Assembly (NCBI GenBank): GCA_001464615.1
Contig: LNFI01000020.1
Location: 1 to 64,000 of the forward strand
Source: Sphingomonadales bacterium Ga0077557
GTDB lineage: Bacteria; Pseudomonadota; Alphaproteobacteria; Sphingomonadales; Sphingomonadaceae
Direction of reading: 5' to 3'
DNA length: 64,000 nt
A program made the translations under genes and the position numbers. This document shows positions 36,315 through 46,713 of this stretch, one piece after another. A model generated the notes under the pieces. That model saw nothing but the letters and a program-made list of their open reading frames with translations, was not told the DNA's origin and ran no database searches. The number at the start of each line of letters is the position of its first letter. Position 1 is the stretch's first letter.

Positions 36315-37892
36315 ATGCCTAAAGTCCTTATCTCCGACAAAATGGACCCCAATGCCGCCGCCATCTTCCGCGCACGCGGTGTCGAGGTCGATGAAATCAC
36401 TGGCCAGACCCCCGAAGAACTGATGGCGATCATCGGCCAATATGACGGCCTGGCGATCCGCAGCTCGACCAAGGTGACCAAGGCGATCCTCGAGCACGCA
36501 ACCAACCTGAAGGTCATTGGCCGCGCGGGCATCGGCGTCGACAATGTCGATATTCCGGCGGCCTCGGCCAAGGGCGTCGTTGTCATGAACACCCCGTTCG
36601 GCAACAGCATCACCACCGCCGAACACGCCATTGCGCTGATGTTCGCGCTCGCCCGGCAGCTTCCGGAAGCGGACGCCAGCACCCAGGCCGGCAAATGGGA
36701 GAAGAACCGCTTCATGGGCGTCGAGCTGACCAGCAAGACGCTCGGCCTGATCGGCGCGGGCAATATCGGCTCGATCGTGGCGGACCGCGCTTTGGGCCTG
36801 AAGATGAAGGTGATCGCCTATGATCCCTTCCTCACCCCTGAACGTGCGCTGGAAATGGGCGTTGAAAAGGTGACGCTCGACGATCTGCTCGCGCGCGCCG
36901 ATTTCATCACGCTGCACACGCCGCTGACCGACCAGACGCGCAACATCCTGTCCGAGGCAAATCTCGCCAAGACCAAGAAGGGCGTCCGAATCATCAATTG
37001 CGCGCGCGGCGGGCTGATTGATGAGGCAGCGCTGAAGGCGGGCCTCGATTCGGGGCATATCGGCGGCGCAGCGCTTGACGTGTTCCAGACCGAACCTGCC
37101 AAGGACTCGCCGCTGTTCGGCACGCCAGGCTTTATCTCGACCCCGCATCTGGGCGCATCGACCACCGAGGCGCAGGTCAATGTCGCACTGCAGGTTGCCG
37201 AGCAGATGGCCGATTTTCTGGTGACCGGCGGCATCACCAACGCGCTCAACGTGCCGTCGTTGTCAGCCGAGGAAGCGCCCAAGCTGAAGCCCTATATGGC
37301 GCTTGCCGAAAAGCTTGGGAGCCTGATCGGCCAGCTCGCCCACGGCGCCCTATCGGGCATCTCGGTCGAGGTAGAAGGGGCGGCGGCACAGCTCAACCAG
37401 AAGCCGATCACGAGCGCCGTGCTCGCGGGCATGATGCGCGTGCATTCGGACATCGTGAACATGGTCAACGCGCCATTCCTCGCCAAAGAGCGCGGCATTG
37501 ACGTCCGCGAAATCCGGCATGACCGCGAGGGCGATTACCACACGATGGTCCGCGTAACGGTAAAGACCGATGCCGGCGACAAATCGGTCGCGGGCACGCT
37601 GTTCGGCGACGCCGCGCCGCGCCTGGTCGAGCTGTTCGGCATCAAAGTCGAAGCCGATCTGGCCGGGCACATGCTCTATGTCGTAAACGAGGACGCACCG
37701 GGGTTCATTGGTCGGCTTGGCACCACGCTCGGCGAATCCGGCGTCAACATCGGCACCTTCCACCTTGGTCGCCGATCGGCGGGTGGCGAGGCGATCGTGC
37801 TGCTGTCGGTCGATGAGGCGGTGACCAATGACCTCATCGCCAATGTCCGCGCGCTGCCGGGGGTGAAAACGGTGATGGGATTGAGCTTCTGA
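36315..37892 (+). CDS. serA: D-3-phosphoglycerate dehydrogenase
   Basis: First enzyme of serine synthesis, oxidising 3-phosphoglycerate with NAD. The 525-residue long form has the substrate-binding half (IRSSTKVTKAILE), NAD site LGLIGAGNIGSIVADRA, catalytic Arg in NCARGGLIDE, Glu in FQTEPAKDSPL and His in TPHLGAST, then the intervening domain and a C-terminal ACT domain (MLYVVNEDAPGFIGRLG). ACT domains usually give feedback control by serine. hisZ begins 18 bases later. Confidence 0.97.
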   Translation: MPKVLISDKMDPNAAAIFRARGVEVDEITGQTPEELMAIIGQYDGLAIRSSTKVTKAILEHATNLKVIGRAGIGVDNVDIPAASAKGVVVMNTPFGNSITTAEHAIALMFALARQLPEADASTQAGKWEKNRFMGVELTSKTLGLIGAGNIGSIVADRALGLKMKVIAYDPFLTPERALEMGVEKVTLDDLLARADFITLHTPLTDQTRNILSEANLAKTKKGVRIINCARGGLIDEAALKAGLDSGHIGGAALDVFQTEPAKDSPLFGTPGFISTPHLGASTTEAQVNVALQVAEQMADFLVTGGITNALNVPSLSAEEAPKLKPYMALAEKLGSLIGQLAHGALSGISVEVEGAAAQLNQKPITSAVLAGMMRVHSDIVNMVNAPFLAKERGIDVREIRHDREGDYHTMVRVTVKTDAGDKSVAGTLFGDAAPRLVELFGIKVEADLAGHMLYVVNEDAPGFIGRLGTTLGESGVNIGTFHLGRRSAGGEAIVLLSVDEAVTNDLIANVRALPGVKTVMGLSF

Positions 37893-37910
37893 CAGGGCTA
37901 AGGGGCAGGC

Positions 37911-39017
37911 ATGACTCTCTCCCTCCTCCCCGAAGGCTTTCACGATCGCCTGCCACCGTTCGCCGATGTGGCGGCGCGGCTGGAGGCGCGCGTGATGGAA
38001 GCCGCTTTCGCGCATGGTTATGAGCGGATTGATCCGCCGCTGGTCGAGTTCTTCGAAGGACTCGCCCAGCGGCTAAAGGCGTCACGCACGATCGATGCCG
38101 TGCGCTATGTCGATCCGGTTTCACAGCGCACGCTGGCGATCCGGCCCGATATGACCGCCCAGGTCGGGCGGATCGCCGCCACACGGATGGCGCACCATCC
38201 GCGCCCGGTGCGGTTGAGTTATGCTGGCCCAGTGGTGAAACTGCGCGCGTCGGAACTCGCGCCCGAACGCGAACAGCGCCAGATGGGCTGCGAACTGATC
38301 GGGCTCGATAATGTCGCTGCAGCGAAGGAAATCGTCGGTGTCGCGGTCGAGGCACTGGAGGCTGCGGGAGTCGCGGATATCTCGATCGATTTCACCTTGC
38401 CCGATCTCGTCGATGTATTGGCGGCGGGCCCCTTCCCCATCGCTGCCGGGCAGATCGAAATGCTGAAGGATCGGCTTGACGCCAAGGACGCCGGGGCCGT
38501 CGCCACGCTCGCGCCCGCTTATCTGCCGCTGATCGAGGCGGCGGGGCCGTTCGAGGCGGCGCATGACCGGCTCTGCGCCTTCGCGACCGGCGGCACGCTC
38601 ACCTCGCGGCTCGACGGGCTTTGGGCGATTGCGCAGAGCCTGAAGGGCAAGGTTGCGCTCACGCTAGACCCGACCGAGCGCCACGGCTTCGAATATCAGA
38701 GCTGGATCGGCTTTTCGATCTTCGCCGGGGGAGTGCGCGGCGAAATCGGGCGCGGCGGCAGCTATACGGTGATGCACGAGGATGGCAGCGAGGAACCCGC
38801 GATCGGCTTCTCTCTCTACGCCGATGCGATCGTCGATGGCGGCCTGGCCCCGGCCGAACGGCGACGGTTGTTTGTGCCCGTCGGGGCCGATCCGACGCTG
38901 GCGGCGCAGATGCGCGGCGAAGGCTGGGTGACGGTGGCGGCGCTCGACGATGGCGATACCCCGCAGGCGCAATTGTGCACGCATATCCTAACCCCGGACG
39001 GCTCCCAGGCGCGCTAA
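37911..39017 (+). CDS. hisZ: ATP phosphoribosyltransferase regulatory subunit
   Basis: A 368-residue histidyl-tRNA-synthetase-like protein without aminoacylation function, which activates the short form of HisG in histidine synthesis. It begins SLLPEGFHDRLPP and has class II synthetase motif 2 remnants (LSYAGPVVKLRASELAPEREQRQMGCELIG). hisG is not in the window. It closes the serA-side transcription unit and shares its last bases (CTAA, 39014-39017) with a convergent gene. Confidence 0.94.
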   Translation: MTLSLLPEGFHDRLPPFADVAARLEARVMEAAFAHGYERIDPPLVEFFEGLAQRLKASRTIDAVRYVDPVSQRTLAIRPDMTAQVGRIAATRMAHHPRPVRLSYAGPVVKLRASELAPEREQRQMGCELIGLDNVAAAKEIVGVAVEALEAAGVADISIDFTLPDLVDVLAAGPFPIAAGQIEMLKDRLDAKDAGAVATLAPAYLPLIEAAGPFEAAHDRLCAFATGGTLTSRLDGLWAIAQSLKGKVALTLDPTERHGFEYQSWIGFSIFAGGVRGEIGRGGSYTVMHEDGSEEPAIGFSLYADAIVDGGLAPAERRRLFVPVGADPTLAAQMRGEGWVTVAALDDGDTPQAQLCTHILTPDGSQAR

Positions 39018-39709
39018 TCCTTCGGCACGATTTGCAGGTCGTGCGGGATGTAGAGCAGCACCTCGGTCGGGCTCACCAGCGCCCATCGAACCGGGCTCGC
39101 AAGGTTGCTGACATGCGCGCCATAATCCGGGCCGAACTGTTTGGCGGCGCTCGTTGCATCTGCGGCGATCGCCGCGATCACCTCGGCGCGATATTGCGAC
39201 GGATCGACGATCGAGACCCCCGCCTCGCCCTCCGCTCGGACAACGGCGCGGCCGCTCAGCGGTACCGCCTTGATAAAAGCGGCGAGACGGTCGAGTGCTG
39301 CAAAGGCGTCGCCATCCTTCAGCGGCGTCTTGATGATGAACGAAACCTGCTCAGCATCTTCGCGATCGTCGTCATCGGCGAAGTCGAGCTTTGTGGCATA
39401 GTTGGCGATCGTCAGCGGCCTGATCACCGACTGGCCATAGGCAAGCGCGAGCCCACGCTTCTGCGCCAGATCGATGGCATTTTTCACCGTCGCCAGAATT
39501 TCACTCCGACGCGCCGCCTTTTCCCGGGTATCGCCGTAAACCGTCACCCGCTGCACCGCGAAATCGGCGCGGCGCTTGACGCCGATGCCGGGCACCTGAG
39601 GCGGCGCTTCGCCGCCGCGCCGCATGCCGGTGACGACGATCTCCTCCTGAGCCAGCGCGGGCGCGGCCATGCCACAGCAGATAAGGGCAAGTGCCAGTCG
39701 CTTCAGCAT
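39014..39709 (-). CDS. Secreted protein of unknown function
   Basis: A 231-residue protein with a clear signal peptide (MLKRLALALICCGMAAPALAQ). The mature N-terminus reads EEIVVTGMRRGG, like the region after the signal in TonB-plug proteins, but no receptor domain follows. The rest (RVTVYGDTREKAARRSEILATVKNAI .. VVRAEGEAGVSIVDPSQYRAEVIAAI) has an arrangement loosely like SIMPL-domain proteins. I do not assign a function. It is monocistronic between hisZ (convergent, stops overlapping) and purA (divergent). Confidence 0.78.
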   Translation of the reverse strand: MLKRLALALICCGMAAPALAQEEIVVTGMRRGGEAPPQVPGIGVKRRADFAVQRVTVYGDTREKAARRSEILATVKNAIDLAQKRGLALAYGQSVIRPLTIANYATKLDFADDDDREDAEQVSFIIKTPLKDGDAFAALDRLAAFIKAVPLSGRAVVRAEGEAGVSIVDPSQYRAEVIAAIAADATSAAKQFGPDYGAHVSNLASPVRWALVSPTEVLLYIPHDLQIVPKD

Positions 39710-39805
39710 TCCAATCACTCCGCCGCTGTCATGCGCGAAAAGTTGGACCCCCGCCGCCGGCCTGTCTAGAGGGACTTTCTTCAAGACGCTGCAAGGACGC
39801 GGATA

Positions 39806-41095
<1,290 letters not shown>

Positions 41096-41253
41096 GGGCT
41101 CCGCTCACCACTCACACAGGTGCGCGGAACACAAAAATACGGGCCAACGATTCAAAATGTAACAAAACTGAGTCTTATACTCTGATCCCGGAGGCAGACG
41201 GTCAATGCGAGTCGCTCCGGCAAAGGCAAACTGGCTTTCGTCGGAGAAAGTTG

Positions 41254-41403
41254 ATGAGCGCAGAGTCCATTTCATATGCCGCCAATTTGATGCAGATTGT
41301 CGCCGGGATTCCTCTCATTCTTGGCGGGCTGATAGTCACCGTTCGGTTCGTAAGGCGCATCAGAATAAGCATCGCCCCTGCAAGCGATCAAATCATCAAA
41401 TAG
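41254..41403 (+). CDS. Small single-span membrane protein, hypothetical
   Basis: A possible 49-residue protein: one hydrophobic span (about residues 11-32, LMQIVAGIPLILGGLIVTVRF) followed by a basic segment RRIRISIAP. A good ribosome site, GGAGAAAG, lies just before ATG 41254. It lies in a spacer that is visibly more AT-rich than the surrounding genes, and a TATACT hexamer is found at 41177-41182. No family is recognised, and chance cannot be excluded at this length. Confidence 0.42.
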   Translation: MSAESISYAANLMQIVAGIPLILGGLIVTVRFVRRIRISIAPASDQIIK

Positions 41404-41470
41404 AAAGGGCGATCGTCAAAATCTGAATCTGCCTTTTGTTAATTCAGTGTCATGCCTCTTTTGTATCATT

Positions 41471-42538
41471 TCAACCCACCTGCCCCCGGTGGCGCAATTT
41501 GTGATCGGCCAGCACCAGCGCAACCATCGCTTCGACCACCGGCGCGCCGCGGATGCCGACGCATGGGTCGTGGCGACCCTTGGTCATGATTTCGGTCGCG
41601 TTGCCGTCGCGGTCGATTGTTTCGACTGGCGTCAGGATCGAGCTGGTTGGCTTGAACGCGACGCGTACCAGCACCGGCTGACCGGTCGAGATGCCACCTG
41701 CGATGCCGCCTGCGTGGTTGGCGAGAAACGCTGGTCCATCGGCACCGGGCCGCATTGCGTCGGCATTGTCCTCCCCGCGCAAATTCGCCGCGCCAAAGCC
41801 GTCGCCAATTTCGACGCCCTTTACTGCATTGATGCTCATACAGGCACTCGCCAGATCAGCGTCGAGCTTGGCATAAAGCGGCGCCCCCCAACCGGCGGGC
41901 ACGCCGGTGGCCTCGCAAGCGATTACCGCGCCGAGCGATGACCCGGCCTTGCGGGCATCATCGACCAGCTTTTCCCAGCGCGCGGCAGCGGCGGAATCGG
42001 GACAGAAGAAGGGGTTGCGATCAATCTCATCACGATCGAAATTGGCGGGGTCAACGCAATCGCCACCGATTGCCTCAACCCAGGCAGTGATCCGCACCTC
42101 GGGGATTACCAGCCGCGCGACCGCGCCCGCCGCCACCCGCGATGCGGTTTCGCGCGCGGAGGAGCGCCCGCCGCCGCGATAATCGCGAAAGCCGTATTTC
42201 GCGTCATAGGCATAATCGGCATGGCCGGGGCGATAGGCCTTGGCGACCTCCGAATAGTCCTTTGATCGCTGGTCGACATTGTCGATCATGAGGGCAATCG
42301 GCGTGCCCGTCGTCCGCCCCTCAAACACGCCCGAGAGAATGCGGACCACATCCGGCTCTTGCCGCTGCGTCGTGAAACGCGACGTGCCCGGCCGGCGCTT
42401 GTCGAGGAACGGCTGGAGATCGACTTCGCTCAGCGCCAGCCCCGGCGGGCAGCCATCCACCACCGCACCGATGGCAGGGCCGTGCGACTCCCCCCAGGTG
42501 GTGAAGCGAAAAAGATGGCCGAAGCTATTGTGGCTCAC
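41471..42538 (-). CDS. aroC: Chorismate synthase
   Basis: Last enzyme of the shikimate pathway, making chorismate with reduced FMN. The 355 residues include the family N-terminus ([17 protein letters not shown]), the RRPG site, the [16 protein letters not shown] loop and RPGADGPAF. The start is GTG and overlaps the stop of the DUF2442 gene (GTGA, 42535-42538), so aroC is translationally coupled to a small accessory gene. The wider unit is YihY-fabI-DUF4160-DUF2442-aroC. Confidence 0.96.
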   Translation of the reverse strand: MSHNSFGHLFRFTTWGESHGPAIGAVVDGCPPGLALSEVDLQPFLDKRRPGTSRFTTQRQEPDVVRILSGVFEGRTTGTPIALMIDNVDQRSKDYSEVAKAYRPGHADYAYDAKYGFRDYRGGGRSSARETASRVAAGAVARLVIPEVRITAWVEAIGGDCVDPANFDRDEIDRNPFFCPDSAAAARWEKLVDDARKAGSSLGAVIACEATGVPAGWGAPLYAKLDADLASACMSINAVKGVEIGDGFGAANLRGEDNADAMRPGADGPAFLANHAGGIAGGISTGQPVLVRVAFKPTSSILTPVETIDRDGNATEIMTKGRHDPCVGIRGAPVVEAMVALVLADHKLRHRGQVG

Positions 42539-42789
42539 GCGGCGGCAATACGCCGGTCATTATGTGCACCGAGGCCAGCCAGCATACCGGCCACCGAGAG
42601 ATCTTCGTCCAGTGCGTCCCAATGCAGGCCTGACGGCGACAATTCCACTGCATTCAGCAATTCTGGCGATGCCCCCAACAGGCGTGGATACCATGCCAGC
42701 GGCATGCCGAGCGTGCGCCCGTCTGACAGCTCGACCCACATCGTCGATTCATCGAACCTGACCGATTTCGGATTAACCAAAGTGTGCAT
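42535..42789 (-). CDS. DUF2442 domain protein
   Basis: An 84-residue protein with the DUF2442 pattern ([34 protein letters not shown] .. [19 protein letters not shown]). The domain commonly travels with DUF4160, and the pair is regarded as a toxin-antitoxin-like module, with this protein a likely partner or DNA-binding antitoxin. Its start lies 16 bases inside the DUF4160 gene and its stop overlaps the aroC start. The role is inferred from pairing only. Confidence 0.85.
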   Translation of the reverse strand: MHTLVNPKSVRFDESTMWVELSDGRTLGMPLAWYPRLLGASPELLNAVELSPSGLHWDALDEDLSVAGMLAGLGAHNDRRIAAA

Positions 42790-43015
42790 ACCAAGCGTCC
42801 CGAATTTCCTTGCGTCGCGCCCTGATGATCAAGCTGACCAATGCAAGGTCGCGGCTGTTAAGGCCATCATTGTACGCCAGCACGATTTCCTCTCCAACCC
42901 AGAACTTGGCGTCAGCATCATTGCCTTTGACATGGATATGAACGGGTTCGCGCGGACTGCCTTCAAACGAATAAAAGAAGAAACGAAGTCCCCGCTCGCG
43001 AAAGACAACCGGCAT
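42773..43015 (-). CDS. DUF4160 domain protein
   Basis: An 80-residue protein with the full DUF4160 signature: MPVVFRERGLRFFFYSFEGSPREPVHIHVKG, then AKFWVGEEIVLAYNDGLNSRDL and a basic C-terminal helix. The His-x-His-Val in the centre is the family hallmark. Function unproven; it is the usual partner of DUF2442. It begins four bases after the fabI stop, so it is read on the fabI message. Confidence 0.87.
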   Translation of the reverse strand: MPVVFRERGLRFFFYSFEGSPREPVHIHVKGNDADAKFWVGEEIVLAYNDGLNSRDLALVSLIIRARRKEIRDAWYAHFG

Positions 43016-43019
43016 CGGT

Positions 43020-43823
43020 TTACCCCAGCGTAATATCCGGCGCGTCCTCCGCCTTCATGCCGACCACATGATATCCCGCATCGACATGGTGCGTCTCGCC
43101 CGTCACGCCGCTCGACAAGTCGCTGAGCAGGTAGAGCGCCGAGCCGCCGACATCCTCGATCGTCACGTTGCGCTTGAGCGGCGAATTATACTCGTTCCAC
43201 TTCAGGATCAGGCGGAAATCGCCGATACCGCTTGCTGCCAGCGTCTTGATCGGTCCAGCCGAGATCGCGTTCACGCGGATATTGTCGCGACCCAGATCGA
43301 CCGCGAGATACTGCACGCTCGTCTCGAGCGCTGCCTTGGCGACGCCCATGACGTTGTAATGCGGGATGACCTTTTCCGCGCCATAATAGCTGAGCGTCAA
43401 TAGCGACCCGCCGTTGGGCATCATCGCCGCCGCGCGTTTGGCGACCGCGACGAAGGAATAGACGCTGATGTTCATCGTCATCAGGAAATTGTCGAGACTG
43501 GTGTCGACATAGCCGCCGCGCAGCTCATTCTTGTCGGAAAAGCCGATCGCATGGACGACGAAGTCGATCGTCTCCCAGCGCGTCTTGAGCGCTTCGAACA
43601 ACGCGTCGAGCGAGGCCATGTCGCTGACGTCGCAATCGAACAGATTTTGCGCGCCCAGGCTCTGCGCCAGCGGGCGCACGCGCTTTTCCATCGCCTCACC
43701 CTGATAGCTGAAGGCGAGCTCGGCACCCGCTTCGCTCAGCTTCTTCGCAATCCCCCAAGCCAGCGAACGATCATTGGCGAGCCCCATGATCAGCCCGCGT
43801 TTTCCCTGCATCAATCCGGTCAC
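43020..43823 (-). CDS. fabI: Enoyl-[acyl-carrier-protein] reductase
   Basis: NADH-dependent last step of the fatty acid elongation cycle. The 267-residue short-chain dehydrogenase has GLANDRSLAWGIAKKL at the cofactor site and the FabI-type Tyr-x6-Lys arrangement in YYGAEKVIPHYNVMGVAKAALE. It is the enzyme inhibited by triclosan in many bacteria. The start is GTG 43823, overlapping the YihY stop; an in-frame ATG lies four codons later. Two small DUF genes and aroC follow on the same strand. Confidence 0.96.
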   Translation of the reverse strand: MTGLMQGKRGLIMGLANDRSLAWGIAKKLSEAGAELAFSYQGEAMEKRVRPLAQSLGAQNLFDCDVSDMASLDALFEALKTRWETIDFVVHAIGFSDKNELRGGYVDTSLDNFLMTMNISVYSFVAVAKRAAAMMPNGGSLLTLSYYGAEKVIPHYNVMGVAKAALETSVQYLAVDLGRDNIRVNAISAGPIKTLAASGIGDFRLILKWNEYNSPLKRNVTIEDVGGSALYLLSDLSSGVTGETHHVDAGYHVVGMKAEDAPDITLG

Positions 43824-44779
43824 ACGCCTATCGCCTCTATTGCTTCGTCGGAACCCTCTACGCCTTCCGGATCGCTTTCCGCCAGTGCCGCGTTTAATTC
43901 GGCGCCAACCACCAGGCCAAGGCCGACCAGAAAGAAGAAAATCAAGGCGATCATCACCCCGGCCAGGCTGCCATAGGTGAGATCATAATTGGTCAGATTG
44001 GCCAGAATGCCTGGCAACAACGCCGTCACCAGCAGCCACCAGCCCGCCGTAAAAGCAGCGCCCGGCCATTTCGGATAGGCCCCATCGCGATACTGGCGCG
44101 GCGTGAGCGAATAGAAAACGACATAAAGCGCCGCGAACAGCGCCAGCGCCGGGGCGATTCGCGAGAGCGACACCGTCGTTGCCGCCCCGGGGGCCAGCGG
44201 CATGACCTGCAGAATAAACTGTTCAATCGCCACCAGCGCGACCTGAAAGCTGAACGCGATCAGCACCAGAATCAACGATGCCAGCGTCAATCCCATCGAC
44301 CAGAGCCGGTTATGCCAAAAGGGCCGCCCTGATTGAACGCCATAGGCGCGGCGCAGGATATCGCGGATCGTCTCGATAAAGCTGGCCGTCGTCCACAGCC
44401 CGACGATCGCGCCAAACCACAGCAATGATCCTGATCGCGCCGCCAGCACATCGCTGATCGGGGTCGCCAGCACCCGCGCGACGCCGGGCGGCACCGTGCG
44501 CAGGAAAGCATTGATGGTATGCGACCCGGCATCGGTGCGGCCGATCAAGCGGGCGATTGCTGCAGCGACGATACAGAAGGGAAACAGCGTCAGGAGCGAC
44601 AAATAGGCAAGATTGCCGGCATGGATGAAACCATCGCTGATCACGCCGACAAATACGCGCCTGAGCAGTTCGCGAAGATAGCTGCCCGGCCGCATAAAGG
44701 CGAAGCGCCGATCGAGCCGCGGCGCCCGGCCCGGACGGCGCCGCCGCTCCTCTGGCGATTCAGGCGATATGTCCTGCAC
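43820..44779 (-). CDS. YihY/UPF0761 (BrkB-like) membrane protein
   Basis: A 319-residue inner-membrane protein of the YihY/BrkB family. An Arg-rich cytoplasmic N-terminus (EERRRRPGRAPRLDRRFAF) precedes six hydrophobic helices; NLAYLSLLTLFPF and TYGSLAGVMIALIFFFLVG are conserved family segments. The family was once called ribonuclease BN, which is wrong, and its function is open. The start is GTG. It overlaps fabI by four bases and lies six bases after the DnaJ-like gene. Confidence 0.88.
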   Translation of the reverse strand: MQDISPESPEERRRRPGRAPRLDRRFAFMRPGSYLRELLRRVFVGVISDGFIHAGNLAYLSLLTLFPFCIVAAAIARLIGRTDAGSHTINAFLRTVPPGVARVLATPISDVLAARSGSLLWFGAIVGLWTTASFIETIRDILRRAYGVQSGRPFWHNRLWSMGLTLASLILVLIAFSFQVALVAIEQFILQVMPLAPGAATTVSLSRIAPALALFAALYVVFYSLTPRQYRDGAYPKWPGAAFTAGWWLLVTALLPGILANLTNYDLTYGSLAGVMIALIFFFLVGLGLVVGAELNAALAESDPEGVEGSDEAIEAIGV

Positions 44780-44785
44780 GCGCTG

Positions 44786-45739
44786 TCAACCGTCCAGCTT
44801 GCCGCGCGGCTTCCATTTATCCTTGGTAGACCAATTGGTGGCAAATTCGATCAGCGCATCGTCGTCTACCGGCAGATCGACCATCAGGGTGACCAATTGA
44901 TCGCCGCGCTCGCCGGTCTTTTTATGAAAGCCGCGCCCTTTCAGCCGAAGCACCTTGCCTGAACTGGATCCTTTGGGCACCGACAGCATCACCGCACCCT
45001 CCACGGTTGGCACCTTCACCGATGCCCCCAGCACCGCTTCCGACAGGCTCACTGGCAGATCGAGCCGAACGTCATCGCCAACGCGTTCAAAAAAACGATG
45101 CGGCTGTACGTCAATCGTCACGATCGCGTCGCCCGCACCGCCGGGGCCGGGCTGGCCCTTGCCGGCAAGCCGCATCTGCGTGCCGGTTTCGACGCCCGCA
45201 GGCAGCTTGAGATCGATCGTCTTGCCATCGCCAAGCGTAATCCGCTGGGCGCTCAGTGTCGCTGCATCCACAAAAGGCACGGCCAGCTTATAGGCGATAT
45301 TCGCGCCCTTGGGGTTTGGCCGTCGGCCAAAGCCGCTGGAAAAGCCGCCCCCGCCTGCCCCACCCCGTTTGCCACCAAACAGGCCTTCGAAAATATCGCC
45401 AAAATCGCCCGAATCGCCGCCGCCAAAATCAAAATTGGCCCCACCGCCCGAACCGGGGCCTGGACGGAACCCGCCACTGCCGGCTTGGCCGGGGTTGAAG
45501 CCAAAGGGGGAGGCCGGATTGCCATCACCATCAATCTCACCGCGATCAAATCGCGCGCGCTTATCCTTGTCGTTCAGCAGATCATAGGCGTTGGTGACCT
45601 GCGAGAATTTCTCCGACGCCTTTGGGTTGTCCTTGTTGCGATCAGGATGCAGTTCCTTGGCAAGCTTGCGATATGCCTTTTTGATATCGGCTTCGCTTGC
45701 CCCGCGCGACACACCCAGCAATTGGTAAGGATCGGCCAT
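44786..45739 (-). CDS. DnaJ-like (CbpA-type) co-chaperone
   Basis: A 317-residue class II J-protein that stimulates Hsp70. It has an N-terminal J domain with the HPD motif ([11 protein letters not shown]), a long Gly/Phe/Ser-rich linker (about residues 80-145) and two C-terminal beta domains ([20 protein letters not shown]). It lacks the zinc-finger of DnaJ itself, so it is not the main dnaJ. Its place between pdxH and fabI matches a gene order I recall from other alphaproteobacteria. Confidence 0.92.
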   Translation of the reverse strand: MADPYQLLGVSRGASEADIKKAYRKLAKELHPDRNKDNPKASEKFSQVTNAYDLLNDKDKRARFDRGEIDGDGNPASPFGFNPGQAGSGGFRPGPGSGGGANFDFGGGDSGDFGDIFEGLFGGKRGGAGGGGFSSGFGRRPNPKGANIAYKLAVPFVDAATLSAQRITLGDGKTIDLKLPAGVETGTQMRLAGKGQPGPGGAGDAIVTIDVQPHRFFERVGDDVRLDLPVSLSEAVLGASVKVPTVEGAVMLSVPKGSSSGKVLRLKGRGFHKKTGERGDQLVTLMVDLPVDDDALIEFATNWSTKDKWKPRGKLDG

Positions 45740-45821
45740 TGGGTTCCCGATGAGTTGGTCTGTTCGTGCCTATTTGGGGGATCAAGACTGGAAGCGCAAA
45801 CCCGATGCCGCAGCAATCCCG

Positions 45822-46700
45822 CTACCCCACCGGGGCAACATCAACGCTGACCTCTAATTTCTGTGCGCCCGAACCCAGCACGATGCCGTCAATTGGGGCG
45901 ATTTCGGCATAATCACGGCCGATCGCCATGATGATATGGTCACCCGCCATCCAGATGCCATTGGTCGGGTCAACCCCCACCCACCCGATCCGGTCGCCGC
46001 ACCACAGCATCACCCAGGCATGCGTCGCATCAGCGCCGACCAGCCGTTCCATCCCTGGCGGCGGAATGGTGCGGATATAGCCAGACGCATAGGCAGCCGG
46101 CAGGCCAGCGGCGCGCAGACCAGTGATCATGATCTGGGCAAAATCCTGGCACACCCCGCCGCGCTTCATAAACGCCTCGCGCGGGGGCGTATCGACCAAC
46201 GTCGCGGTCGGATCGAAATCGAAATCGCGCTGGATGCGCTGTGCCAGCGCAATCACGGCGTCCAGCGCGGGTCGATCAGGGGCCAGATCCGCAGCACAAT
46301 AGGCCGCGATGTCAGGATCAAGCGGGATCAACGGCGACGGGAAGACATAGGCGCTTGGCCCAGCGGCTGAACCGTCGCGGCTGCGCCGGGCGGCATGGGC
46401 AATTTCTGCCAGCGTCGGATCATCACTACTCGGCACCGGCACCAGCCGATCAACCGTCACCCGCGAAACGCTTTCGATCGTCAGATAGCGCACCGGTTCT
46501 TCCACCGTTAGCCGCACGACATTGGCCAGCCCGGCCTCGGCCCGCGCGGGGGCGATCCGTCCGGTTGGGCTGATCGTCAGCTGATAATCATCAAGCGTCT
46601 GGCCGGACCATAAAATCGGCTTCAGCCGCAAATTACAGCGCGCAAAACGCACCTGCGCACCATAATCGAAGCGGGTGACATGTCGGATGGCGTAAATCAT
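45822..46700 (-). CDS. Transglutaminase-like protein with bacterial N-terminal domain
   Basis: A 292-residue cytoplasmic protein: a bacterial transglutaminase N-terminal beta domain (MIYAIRHVTRFDYGAQV .. LRLKPI, about 1-85) and a core papain-like domain with the triad Cys in GGVCQDFAQI, His in DATHAWVML and Asp in GVDPTNG. Such proteins are the usual partners of circularly permuted ATP-grasp and alpha-E proteins in predicted peptide-tagging systems. That gene is directly upstream, 13 bases away, so the two are one operon. Confidence 0.9.
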   Translation of the reverse strand: MIYAIRHVTRFDYGAQVRFARCNLRLKPILWSGQTLDDYQLTISPTGRIAPARAEAGLANVVRLTVEEPVRYLTIESVSRVTVDRLVPVPSSDDPTLAEIAHAARRSRDGSAAGPSAYVFPSPLIPLDPDIAAYCAADLAPDRPALDAVIALAQRIQRDFDFDPTATLVDTPPREAFMKRGGVCQDFAQIMITGLRAAGLPAAYASGYIRTIPPPGMERLVGADATHAWVMLWCGDRIGWVGVDPTNGIWMAGDHIIMAIGRDYAEIAPIDGIVLGSGAQKLEVSVDVAPVG

Positions 46701-46713
46701 CTGGCAATCAGCA

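Noticed and set aside
38621..39769. 382-codon plus-strand frame across the hisZ end and the exported orphan gene
   Set aside because: It overlaps two supported genes in other frames and has no ribosome site or family pattern.
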